Positions 43,217 to 54,200 of a stretch of DNA of 64,000 bases are shown here, one piece after another. Origin of the DNA: Hyphochytrium catenoides (taxonomy: Eukaryota > Sar > Hyphochytriomycetes > Hyphochytriales > Hyphochytriaceae). A program made the position numbers and the translations under genes. The notes under the pieces were generated by a model, which ran no database searches, was not told the origin of the DNA, and saw only the letters and a program-made list of their open reading frames with translations. Every line of letters starts with the position of its first letter. Position 1 is the first letter of the stretch. The stretch is taken from the NCBI GenBank assembly GCA_900088475.1, contig FLMG01001397.1, forward strand, positions 13,909 through 77,908, given 5' to 3'.

Positions 43217-45610
43217 TCATTGCCGCATAGAGAAATCGCGGTCAGCAGCAGTCGATCGTGGGACAGCGACAGCCCCAGCGTGTCTGTTGCCACAGGAGAC
43301 GCTCTGTACGGCAAAGCCTTTCAAGCCTTCCACAATCGTTGGCTGCTGTTTGTTTTTCTTGTCCTCATGTCCTAGGCAAGTACTACGTCCCTTCCCAAAG
43401 GTGTAGAGATCTCCATTGTCTATGTTGAACATTCAAGCATGGGTAAGAGAGGAAGAGAGAGAGTCGAAAAGAGAAAGTCAGATAGTGAGAAAGGGAGAGC
43501 CAGCTGGCGGGTGCAGTAGAGGAGGATATATTGGAGCTCAGACCTGTGATCGCTGCTGTGTAGTTTCCTCCACAACTTGTCTGTACCACCTTGTGACCGC
43601 GAAGCCCTGTCATCTCGTTTGGCTCCAAGTAGAGCTAAGATTTTGAGGGGTGAAGGGTCAGGGCGATAGTGAAGTCCGCTTTATGAAGCACCAACAGATC
43701 TCTACTGCCTAAAAATAGAGTAGAAGAGTGATGAGTGCTTACCCTCATGCCCCAGACGTAGAGCTTTCCTTCATCTGACACTGCACTGGCGTGGGAATGC
43801 CCCGCAGCTAACGACGTAACTGTGATCCCTATCGCGGAAGAACGGTCGCCAAAAAAGTGTAAAAGTTAGAAGTTAGAGGAGCCTGAGAGGTGTGCAAGCA
43901 GGACCTTTCCGTCATTTGACGGAGGGGCGGACGCTAACATGGTTCGGACCTTCAAACTTTTCAATCGTCCGTGGGTAGTTCTCCATGCTGTACACATCCA
44001 TGGACAACCCCCCGCCTAGTCCTAGTTGACCCTCTGCATAGTGAGAAGTTTGAGAAGAGTGAGAGTGAGAGAACAACGTGAGGAAATCATGCAGCCAATG
44101 ACTTGTGTACAAGTAGTGAATTGCTCACGGTCATTTCTTCCCCAGCAGTAAACTGCACCGTCCTCAGTCAACGCTAAGGTGAAGGCGTGTCCAACTGCAA
44201 TCTATAAAAGCAGAACGTTGAAAAATTGTTATGTATGTGCTGTTGGTACGACTCAACAGAGAATGCCTAGAGGATGCTCGAGCGCTACCTGCGAAACCGA
44301 CGTCTGCTCAAAGAATTCCAAGGGTTCGGGTTCTAATGCGTGGGCGCTGCCTCCATTTCCGAGCCGACCATACTCGCCATTGCCCCAGCACCACACTTCA
44401 CCATTATCTGAGAGTGCCACAGTGTGCATCTCCCCGCAACCTACTGACTTTACTCTTACATTGTAGGACTGGAGTTAAGGAGAAGCCACAGACTAGTGAA
44501 GGTACATTTCTTCAGACAGAAGAACGCGCAGAGCGTGATTCAAGCACTAAAAAAAGACAAGAGTCAGAGGTATTGCTGCAGTCAGACAGGATCTAAAACG
44601 GAATATACTGACAAGCGATTTAACCGACGGAGATCCTCGTCGTCCTGTGTTAATCAACCACAAAAATGCTAAAGAAACGCTGTGAAGACTTGACAAAGAG
44701 ACGAGATGAGGAAGGAACATGAGGGCTGAAGTTAAGAAGGATATCTCTTCCTCCAGTACTCGAACAAGCTGCGGTGTGTGCTGATCACTCTTGTTGCCCA
44801 AACCCAAACCTCCAGGACCTAGAAGCATATGCGAGATCGTGGCAGAAAGTTACTTTTCAGTTTAGCGCGACAAAGATGGACGACTCATCACCTGAGAAGA
44901 GAGAGCCGCCCCAGCCCCAGGTGAAGACGCGGCCATGGCTATCCAGCGCCGCTGTATGATACTCGCCACAGTGAAGACATGTGGTTAAGGAACGACTCGA
45001 AGGAAACAAGGCGGACAAAGTAGACAGATGACCATGCACAAGTGAAAAGATAGCGGTCGGAGCAGGATATGTGAACTTGTTTGATCTGCACGTCCTGAAG
45101 AGCCTCCACTAACTTGGGCTTATTCACAAGCATATCTTCTGCTGTGCCGTGGCCTAGCTTGCCGTACTTATTGCTGCCCCAGGTCCAGAGTCTGCCATCT
45201 TCACTGACTATGAAGAGAAGAATGAGTCTATGCACTCGACATGATAAGAGTGGAGATTGACGTCATACCCGCCGCTGAATGAGTGAAGCCTGCGGAAATC
45301 TGACAAATGTTCAGGTTCTCAAGCGTCTCTACTTCCTTTGGTAATAGATTCTCGAACGTGTTGCGGATGCCGGACTTCTCGACGTGTCCTAGGCCAAGCT
45401 GTCCATCATCACCGGTACCCCACATGAAGACTGCGGAATTGCAGTCAGCCCGTTGGACGACATACTCAAGGCTCACATCGTTAACCTTAGCTCACCTGAA
45501 CGAGGCGCGTTCTGAGAACTGGAAGAGGAGAAGGAGCGCACTTCGACTGCAAACAAGCCGGGCCTCTGACTTGGTCGGGGCCGTGCAGCCCTCGCTAGCC
45601 TTCCCAACAT
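43217..45610 (-). CDS. Mitochondrial RCC1-repeat protein (RCC1L-like)
   Basis: About ten exons. The ATG at 45610 starts exon 1 (45496-45610), a basic Arg/Ser-rich presequence (LARAARPRPSQRP...VRSFSSSSSQ) typical of mitochondrial import. Exon 2 (45269-45430) joins in phase and begins the propeller with FMWGTGDDGQLGLGH. RCC1 blades follow: LWTWGSNKYGKLGHG, CGEYHTAALDSHGRVFTWGWGG, CGEMHTVALSDNGEVWCWGNG, GHAFTLALTEDGAVYCWG, AEGQLGLGGG, GHSHASAVSDEGKLYVWG, CGGNYTAAIT and DNGDLYTFGKGRSTCLGH. The last exon ends with CGNRHAGAVA and the stop at 43217. Seven-bladed RCC1 propellers act as exchange factors or scaffolds. With a mitochondrial signal, the closest functional analogue is RCC1L (WBSCR16), linked to mitoribosome assembly and OPA1 in animals. 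Orthology is inferred from the combination, not proven. Middle exon edges, especially near 44990-45060, are approximate. Confidence 0.85.
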
Positions 45611-46556
45611 ACTCTTCTCTCAGGCCCACTACAGTGGATGATCGATACTGCCAGTTATAAGAGAGCCCTATCCCTCAGGAGCCCAGCACAAGTTGGCCAC
45701 GCTTGTTTCTTTAAATCACGATGAACTTCCTTGGAACTCTAACTGCCAACGTATACCTCCCTCGACTAAAGGCCTTTAGTAGGGCTCACAGAAGGAAGAC
45801 GAAGCTCATATTCCAGACATCTTCAGAAGATCTTCATCTGTCAGCGCTGCTGCAGTTTGGAGCCATTCGCAGCATCATATTCTCCTCCTTTTTCCGGTAA
45901 CCGGGCTTTGTAGATCAAGCTTAGCAAATATCAGTAATCAGATTGTAGTAACTGAATAATATCGTGACAAGTGTCCTTTGAAAACGCAGATTTCAAAAAT
46001 CTGGCTTCAACTCCTCCATAATCTCCGGAGAGCACCGATGAGAGAGATTGAAGAAGAGCGATGGATCTGGAGGACTCAACATCGCTCCTGTCATAACCTT
46101 ATGATGGGCGCTTCGTCCTAAAGGTGCACAGTCCGATAGCGTTGTCTACACAGGGCAAGGCACTGTGCACTTCTCCTAGTTACCAGGTCGTAGTGGTGCC
46201 TTGGTACCTTACACATACGTTACTTACCTTGGGTTGTGAGCGGCCAAGGCACTGAGTAGGCCGATCGCCAACTGCTGGGCAGCAGAGCAGCTATATGTTA
46301 CCATAGTCATGGCGTCTTGATCTCAGCTAAGCTCGTAAGAAGACAGGGCGAAGCATCACATTTAAAACCACAGAGAAAAACAGCAGCAACTCCCCGATAA
46401 AGAACACCATTTGGGGGGAGATAAAATTACTGGACATGCTCCTCGACCCTTCTACCTAGCGGTTCAAGCTCGTGACCCTAATCTGGTTGCCAAGATAAGT
46501 GCATTTGTCACGTCTAGTCGCTGGTCCCAGTGGCTCGAGCACTCACGAGAGGCAAG
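45611..46556. promoter_or_regulatory. Divergent intergenic region (RCC1-like / POC1)
   Basis: 946 bp between two head-to-head starts. No open frame or repeat of note. It presumably carries both promoters, but no specific motif could be assigned. Confidence 0.4.
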
Positions 46557-48326
46557 ATGAGTTCAATTAAGCTCAGTAAAGACGTCGAGGAGCTTCTGAA
46601 GAGACATGAGCCCTCGCTAGAGCGTACCTTCCGTGGCCACCGAGAGAGCATTCTCAGCCTTTCTTTTCGACCCAGCATGCAGCAGCTGGCGTCATCTTCT
46701 TCTGATGGCTCCATCATGGTTTGGAACTTTCAGCCACAACAGCGAGCGTTAAGGTACGCCGCTCACTCTGCGGCAGTGCATGAGGTAGGTGCCAAGTGAA
46801 AAGCAGCAATGTTAAGACCACTTATTCTAAAGAGTGGATGCTGCAAACTCAAAGTTCAAACCGACCTAAAGGAGGGTCCTAGAACTTGAGATTCGGCTGC
46901 AAAGACAACCTCTTCCGCTTCGTTTGACACAGTTCTTGCCCTACCTTGCCTTTCAATGTACAGGTCTCCTGGTCTCCCCAAGGTGACATGTTCGCCTCGG
47001 TATCACATGACCAGACCATCAAGGTGTGGCGGCCCACTGTGAAGGGAGAGCACTTTACTATCAAAGCTCACGCAGGTAGGGTAGTACAATTTCTTTGCTA
47101 AAACTATGTATTTCTTCGTTCATTAATGGTCTGCTTGCTGCTGTGTGGACCCAGGACCCATCAGATCTGTCGGGTTCAATGCCACAGGGGACGAGATTGT
47201 GACGGCTTCTGACGACAAGTCCGTCAAGATATTCTCAATGCCAATGGGCACATTTAAAACAACGCTTCGGGGTCATTCTAACTGGGTCCGATCGGCTAGA
47301 TTTTCTCCGGACGGCACTCAGGTAGTGAGCGGCGGGGACGACAAGACTGTGAAGCTGTGGGACAAGGCAACTCAGAGCTGCCTCCGGACATACTTCGATC
47401 AATCTTCCTCAATCACTAGTGTAGGCTTCCATCCACAGGGTGTGGCAGTAGCGGCTGGTGGGATGGATAAGTGCATTAATCTATGGGATGCTCGCTCGGA
47501 CCGGCTTGTCCAGCACTACCAAGCACACCAAGAAGAGGTCACAAGCATCGCATTCCATCCATCTGGCGGATACATCGTCTCTACCTCTGGAGATGCCACA
47601 GTCAAAATTTGGGATTTGAGAGAAGGGCGTCTCATCTACACGCTCTATGGGCACACTGGTCCAACCTTCGCCGCCACCTTCTCACCATGCGGTCAGTGGT
47701 TGGCTACCGGTGGTGCAGATAAAATCGTTATGACGTGGGATGCGAAGTTAGGAAAAGAAGCGCTTTCAAGGGAAGTGGCGGAAGAGGAGCTAAGTAAATC
47801 CTTGCAGAAAGAGTCAGGCCTTGGCCATGGTGAGAGAAGTGCGGCGCGTGGTGCCGCTTATGCTCTGGAGCGATTTGAAGAGAGCAGCATTCGCCGGCCT
47901 CGTGCTCCCGTGCCAGCCTCAAAGCTGCTGCCTTCACAAGCCAAGAAAACTTTTGCGCCAGGCCCTTCCCTTTCATTTTCTCGCCCCACACATCCATCTA
48001 TGCCTTCTAACCTACGGGCAGTTCAACCTCAATCACGAACGTCAACAAACAACCTCCCTGCCGCTAAACCCCAGGCTGAGAGTAGGAGGAGTATAGGTCG
48101 TTCCTCAAGGACCCAATCTCACGTGCAGCAAGCCGCTGAGATCGAACAGGTCCAAGGCAACGGCAGGGGAGAGACTGAGGCCATTGCTGCTACTTTGGAA
48201 CACGTAGTTGGACAGCTGGATATCATTACTCGCACCTTATCTATCTTAGAGGAGAGGTTGACGATGACTGAAGATAAGGTTGCCCTTCTCGCTCAGGCCA
48301 GAGAGGAACACGCTAAAGCCGAGTGA
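46557..48326 (+). CDS. POC1: POC1 centriolar WD40 protein
   Basis: Three exons (46557-46784, 46964-47075, 47155-48326) give 503 residues with consistent phases. Seven WD40 repeats occupy about residues 25-320, for example ERTFRGHRESILSLSF...GSIMVWNF, TLRGHSNWVRSARFSPDG...KTVKLWD and YTLYGHTGPTFAATFSPCG. A ~120-residue Ser/Pro-rich linker follows. A C-terminal coiled coil at about 455-500 (LEHVVGQLDIITRTLSILEERL) corresponds to the conserved POC1 motif. POC1 is needed for centriole and basal-body stability and cilium formation, so its presence suggests a centriole-bearing organism. The ATG at 46557 was chosen because the frame upstream has only a GTG and because family members start shortly before PSLER.FRGH. 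The gene converges on the CS-domain gene, with stops 182 bp apart. Start, domain order and length all agree with the family. Confidence 0.92.
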
Positions 48327-48497
48327 TGGTCGTCTCTACTGGCAGTTGACGGGATACAGCTTGTGAAACTTACTGCTAAATACCAGGCACTCCATGCTAC
48401 ATCTCATGAACTGGCGAGTCCGCAAGGCGTCGCTTGGCGCGAAAGAGCGCAGCCAGCGCTTTATAATAGATTAAGTTAGGAGAGCTGTAAAGTGTGG

Positions 48498-48503
48498 AAT
48501 AAA
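48498..48503 (+). promoter_or_regulatory. Possible polyadenylation signal of POC1
   Basis: An AATAAA hexamer about 170 bases after the POC1 stop, directly next to the stop codon of the opposite-strand CS-domain gene. If used, the two 3' UTRs would overlap. Confidence 0.35.
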
Positions 48504-48508
48504 TGAAC

Positions 48509-49163
48509 CTAGCTCTCAGCTTTAGCCTTAAGCTCGTACCAAGAGACGGCAACCTTTTTCGTTAGCGAGAGGATCACCTTGTCTGCCTTCCTGCGGAGCT
48601 TGACGTCTTCCACTTCGTCGTGTGGCTTGAAGCTTAGCAACAGGGTTTGACTATCATAGTTGTGCACTTTCAGAGAGAGGGATGTTGGAGACCAGTCGAG
48701 CTCAAGTTGGTCCTCAGCAAGAGCCTCAATGCCTTCAAGCGGTATATAGATGGTAACTTTTTTCTCGCCATCCGCCCAGGAGTACTTTGTGATGGCTTTT
48801 AGAGCTGGACGGTTGCTTGTGTCGGTTATGACCGTCTTACGGAGGAGCTTGGGAGCCTCCTGACCGTCCCACTTGTAGGTATAAACTCCTAGGACAACGC
48901 ATTGTTAGACCATTGCCCAGAAGATGGTACGAAAGCATAAAGGCTAGCCTGGGTGGATAGAGTGCTGTCCCTGCCCACTAACCTTCAACATCTCTGGGTG
49001 CGTGTGCATAATAATAGCTATTCTTTCCCTTGGACTGAATGTTATGATGCAGAGCACTTGCGTTTGACTGGTTCGCTACGTCCTCATCCGGGGAAGGACC
49101 ATCTCCCTCCGTCAGAGCACTAGCAGGCTCACTGACTATGGGCCCCTCATCTGCATCTGCCAT
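48509..49163 (-). CDS. CS-domain (p23/SGT1/CacyBP-type) protein
   Basis: Two exons, 48983-49163 and 48509-48888, join in phase (G|GA) to give 186 residues. The first ~45 residues are acidic and disordered. NSYYYAHAPRDVEG leads into the domain. The CS fold is seen as YSWADGEKKVTIYIPLEG, LSLKVHNYDSQTLLLSF and a last strand VILSLTKKVAVSWYEL, ending soon after. CS proteins are HSP90 co-chaperones or ubiquitin-ligase adaptors. The sequence YSW..GEKKV.IYI with the terminal KK...W.EL pattern is nearer to CacyBP/SIP and SGT1 than to p23 or NudC, but the Siah-binding helices and SGS domain of those proteins are not present here. The donor is GTTAGT. It may have additional 5' exons. The convergent neighbour is POC1. 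Confidence 0.82.
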
Positions 49164-49700
49164 GGGTCAGGCTCTTTTGTAAGGCTCCGGTCTCTTTGAT
49201 GTCTGGTCTCTTCCGAGTGCAGGTAGACCTCCTCAAACTCTCCGGGAGACGGGCGGAAGGCAGAGAGAAAGGGTGTGGGCCAGCTGGAGGGGACTCGAAC
49301 TAGGCTACTCCCTTGGGAAGACTGAAGACTGAGAGCCAAGCCAGAGATGCTGGTGCGCTGGCTCTGCATAGGTGTTCTGGGGCCTAGCCTCTGCTGCCTC
49401 GAGTCGCTCAGCTTCAGGTCACTTGCCAACAGCCATCACTTGCATCACAACTGACCCCTTGAAAAAGTGTATCTGATATAAAGTATCTCCTTTTCCCCTA
49501 CATGACCCTATTAGAGGAGGCGCCTTCGAGAACCAGATAGAAGTTGGAGATCCTGCTCTCGTGCGTCGTCCTGCTGCACCAGTTCCGGCGGCTGATGGAA
49601 TGACAGATGTTGATTGACCAGCGGGCGAGAGGACAGGGCGGGGAAAGGGCGTGACGGAAGGGATTAGTACGTCCTCGTGTATCCGAAAGCCTTGCAAGAT
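49136..49700 (-). other. Coding-like minus-strand sequence upstream of CS gene
   Basis: Two overlapping minus-strand frames look coding-like. 49419-49697 contains SPTSIWFSKAPPLIG and HFFKGSVVMQVMAVGK. 49136-49429 contains FLSAFRPSPGEFEEVYLHSEETRHQRD. Neither begins with an ATG, and the second ends inside the first CS exon in a different frame. They could be exons of an unrecognised gene or 5' exons of the CS gene. A short plus-strand frame (49698-49884) starting at an ATG competes in the upper part. I cannot choose between these. Confidence 0.3.
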
Positions 49701-50235
49701 GGGGCGCTCCTTGCGTCGGTTGCTAAGTTCTCGTTCGAAGCCGCTAGGCGGGACCGCCGCCAGCAGGAAAGGAGCAATGGGGCAAGGTTCAAAAGAGTTA
49801 CAATGGCCCCTTTGTTGGCTTCCCCTCCTTCTTGCCCTGCTGAGAGCCGCAGAGGTTCACATCATGATCGCTCATTCACATTGAAAGGTCTACCGGCTAG
49901 TATGATCACACCTACACATACTACTACGAAGCGGCGGGTATGTTAGCTAGTTGGGATTCAGTGATTCAGTCACGTACTCTTCACCTCAGGTTTAAACCAT
50001 CTACTCAAAACTGTCAAGCAATCCCTGCCGCCCTCAAAGCTTCAAGATGGAAAGCACATTTCCTAAGGGGACAGACAACCCGATAGATGCCTTTAAACTA
50101 CAAACACTACTAGGTTAAGTCTCCGTTTCTGGTCCCGACCTCTCCTCCTATCAGCTAGCCTACGATGGGTAGCGAATCCTGAGACAGCTCTAGAGTTCCG
50201 TCAGAGTAGGAAGAAAGACTCTTCGGAATGTCTTA

Positions 50236-51133
50236 CATAATAGCTGACTGAGACTGTTGAGGTGGCGTCTGCTCTTTGTATTTCGCAACTACTACTAGGT
50301 AGACAGTAGGGTAGGGGCGACGGCTATTTCCGCCATGGCCAAATGCACCTAAGAATCCTTGACTTACTAAGGACAGGTGCTTCCCCGGTATGCTAATCGG
50401 TGCTCGGACCACCTTCAAGTTTACCTCGTAGGCAGCCTGTCAATAGGCAATAGGAAGAGTACCTCATCATCATCGCTTACGGGAGACGATATGACAGAAA
50501 GAGGGACAAGCGTGCGCTAGCTCGACTCCGTACTGCTGAGGCTAAGCATAGGAGACCTGAGCTCAAAGGCTCCTATTAGTTAGTGGTGATCTGAAGCTTT
50601 GCTAGAGCTCTGGAACCAAGAGGCGAGCGCCGGATGATGACGAAAAGCTCTGAAAAAGAGAGAAAGCGGCAGCAGCTGATTCCCTCCAAACCTTCCACCG
50701 CCCGCGACGAAACAATCAACCTTGAATCCTACAAGCATGAAACCTTTCACATGGCCGCTGTACATTAGTAAGATGGACTCTCCTCAATAGTTTCCGAAAC
50801 GAAGCTTTGGTTTCAAAAGCATGAAAATCTCTGACGAATGAAGGGCTTTGCCGTCTCCATCACGAGCTTCATCATCAATAAACGCCTCCCAGCAGCACAG
50901 CAGAAGGAGCCGCAATGATCTTCATCTGTAGGCTCTGTTTCCAAGGAATAGGTAGTGCTAGCATTAAATTCTGGCCCTTGGATTGAGCTCCTGATAGCTA
51001 TACCGTCTGCTCCTGTTAAAGCTTTCAGGGACTGGATACATATTCGTATGGAAGACTGCTTGGATCCTCCTGCTGGATAATAACCTATCGCGGATGATGG
51101 CGCTAGCCCAGGGACTGCGTTTGCTCTGGTCAA
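50236..51133 (-). CDS. Unrecognised multi-exon gene (provisional)
   Basis: A minus-strand segment at 50236-50440 follows a pyrimidine-rich acceptor and stays open to a stop at about 50236. It reads AYEVNLKVVRAPISIPGKHL and later YPTVYLVVVAKYKEQTPPQQ. Its composition is protein-like and the opposite strand is riddled with stops. Upstream on the same strand are further open stretches: about 50580-50765 (HVKGFMLVGFKVDCFVAGG) and 50813-51133 (SLKALTGADGIAIRSSIQG). They may be earlier exons. No family is recognised, and no ATG or complete splice chain could be established. The region lies head-to-head with TRRAP. It could also be a transcribed pseudogene. Confidence 0.35.
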
Positions 51134-51239
51134 CAGCAGCAGTTTGTCCTATCCTAGCTCAAGAAGCCATCCTCTAGACTCTGCCAACTTTTAGCGAGTT
51201 TAGTACGCTGGCGCCCAAGGCCAAGGCCGGGTTGCCAGG

Positions 51240-54200
51240 ATGAACTTCTCTTCCGCCGCTCAGAGGCTGCTACAGCCCGATCTCTCAATCGACAAGCGGT
51301 ATGATCCTTTTGGCTCTAGTTTACCTCGCTTCGCATGGCTCCGAGCTGACATTGCTATCTTTACAGGCTCCAGGTAGCAACAGACATCAGGGAACGGATT
51401 GAGATAGTGTACACATCGGAGTTCAGCAACTTTCTTAAGAGTCTGTTCCCCGTTTTCAAGCAGATTCTGCGGATTTCCATATCCCCACAGTTCAAGGAAG
51501 GAAACGAACAGAAGCTAAGGAATGTCCTCCTGGAGATCCTGAACCGGCTGCCTAATAATGACTTGCTTAAGCCCTACGTCCTGGAGCTGCTTAAGCTCTC
51601 GATGGAAGTACTAGCGAAGGATAACGAAGAGAACGCACTGATCTGTCTTCGAATAATCTTTGACTTGCACAAGAACTACCGTCCTTCTCTGGAGTCTGAG
51701 GTACAGCCCTTTTTGGATCTTGTGCTGATGATGTACAAGAACCTGCAGAATACTGTGCGCAGCGTCTTCGCACCCTCTTCGGGCTCCATCAGCACATCCA
51801 CCGCGTCCAGCATCTCAGATGCACTGCCAAAGCCTCCGGCAGCCACTCTCACAGCCGGTAGGCCTGCTTCCTCCATGACCTCGACCTCTTCGCTACCTAC
51901 AGCTCCGGGCAACACTGGTGGAGCCGCGTCAGGACCCAGTACACTACATATGGGCATAACCACTCCAGGAGGTTCGAAAGCGGCAAGCGCTGTTGGCTCT
52001 CTGGGTACAGCGAGCCAGGATTCTGCGACCTCTTCCCTAGGATCTGGGGAGGGCTCGGGTGAACTTCTCGCCAAAAGCACACAGTCCTTTAAAGTACTAA
52101 CAGAATGCCCCCTCATCGTGATGCTCCTCTTCCAACTCTACCCGCGGTACATCCAGAGCAACATCCCATCACTTATCCCGTCCATGATGCAAGCACTTTC
52201 GCTGCGGGCACCCTCTGCAGCTGAGAAGCTCCAGAAGGCGCGATACTCGGAGTTCTTGGCATGCCAAGTGAAGACGCTGTCATTTTTGACTTATCTACTC
52301 CGAGGATTTACAGATTTCATGCGGCCTTATGAGGAGCAAATCAGCAACTCCGTTATCCAGTTGCTCATGGCTTGCCCGGCAGAAGCTGTCGCTACCAGGA
52401 AGGAGCTGTTGGTAGCAACCCGTCACATCCTTGCAACGGATTTTCGCAAGGGCTTCTTCAATCAGGTGGACCTGTTACTTGATGAGAAAGTTCTTATTGG
52501 GCAAGGTCGGGCGAGCCATGAAGTCCTACGCCCTCTGGCATACTCTACGCTGGCTGACCTGGTTCATCACGTCCGTTCTAAGTTGAGTTTGGCACAGCTT
52601 TCACGGATCATATACCTCTTTTCCAGAAATATTCATGACCCTTCGCTGCCGATTAGCATTCAGACAACGTCAGTTCGCCTGCTCCTCAACCTGGTAGATT
52701 TTATCTTCCATAACAACGAGCCTGACCCTATCAAGGGCCGGGTGCTGCTAGTGCGTATCCTGAGGACGCTGGTAAACAAGTTTTCGACCCTTCGGCAATA
52801 CATTCCTAAGGTGCTGCAGGCGGAAGAAGAGCGAGCAAAGGACGCCGAGATGCCGAACCTCGTGTCGGCGCCCTCGTTGGCAGCTTCTGTGGCTCCAAAT
52901 CGAGAGCGCGCCATCAGAAGAGTGGTACATGGACCACCAGAGGTGTTGGACAGTGTAAGGGATGTGAAAGCGTTGATGAAAACCATGATTCTTGGCCTGA
53001 AGACCGTTATTTGGTGCGTCGGAAACTATCGACTCTCACAAGATGGGAGAAAGAGTGCTGCTGGCTCCCTATCGGGGGAGGCCGATAACTCTCCTGACAA
53101 AACGAAACTGACAGTTAGTGAAGAAGAGAGGAGAATGATAGCAAAGTTTCTGAAGTGTGCACTGTCTTGCTGCATGATCTACCGCCATCGGGTGAGCCAG
53201 AACCAACAGGAAGAGAAAGAAGTGCTGGACCACTTTGCTGGAGCTTTCACTGTTCTGGAGGCTCCAGTCTTTAGAGACGTCTTCGGTCAGAATATAAATA
53301 TACTCTTCCATGAGGTATGTAGGACATCTGCATTGTTGGAAGACGGCTCTAGGGTAGTACTAGAGAGCAGCTATGGGAGTAAGGAAGAAAGGAACTGAGG
53401 GAAGTGAGACGCTGAGATGCTTGAGCAACGGTGCAAAGCCTCTGGCAGGCAGTAGAGATGTGACCTCAGAGTGCATCAGATCCTAATGTTTACTCTCTCG
53501 TCTCTTTCGTTACAGATTGTGCGAGACTCCGCAATGTTAACGATACCACAGCATTTTCTGGCCAATTCCAGCGTCAGTGCGTGCTTTGCAGAGCTGCTCT
53601 TGGCCTTCCTTGTCAAAAACATGGATAAGTTGGATGGCTTACACACCATGGCGTCTGGCACTGCCGCGGCCGCTAACGGGGCAGGTGGCAATGGCAAGCC
53701 CTCTGGCGGTGAGCAGGAAAGCGTGGCACAGGGCTTCAATGTAGAAGCTGCGGTAGCCACCGGTGTAGAGAGCCCAAGACCTTCCTCTGCTGGCATCTCT
53801 GACTTACCCTCAAGTCCTCGCCCAGCTGCTCTGATGTCTTCTGCCCCCATTACGCTTGGTCAGGATGAGGCGGCAACTGTCCTTCGCCTGTTCAAGATCG
53901 TATTTGGCTCTGTAACGCTAATCCCTGAGAATGAGAGCGTGTTGCGGCCCTTTCTCCAGAAAATTGTGATGAAGTGCATGAAGTACGCCTCAGAAAGCAA
54001 GGAGCCGATCAATCTTTATTTTCTTCTTCGTGCACTGTTTCGTTCAATATCTGGAGGCAAGTACGATACGCTCTACAAAGAGTTCCAGCCTCTACTGCCC
54101 AACCTGCTGCCCCGGCTTGTACGCCTGCAGGAATATACCGAAGACGATGCAGTGAAGGAAGTGGTGTTAGAGCTGTGTCTCACCGTCCCGGCACGACTTA

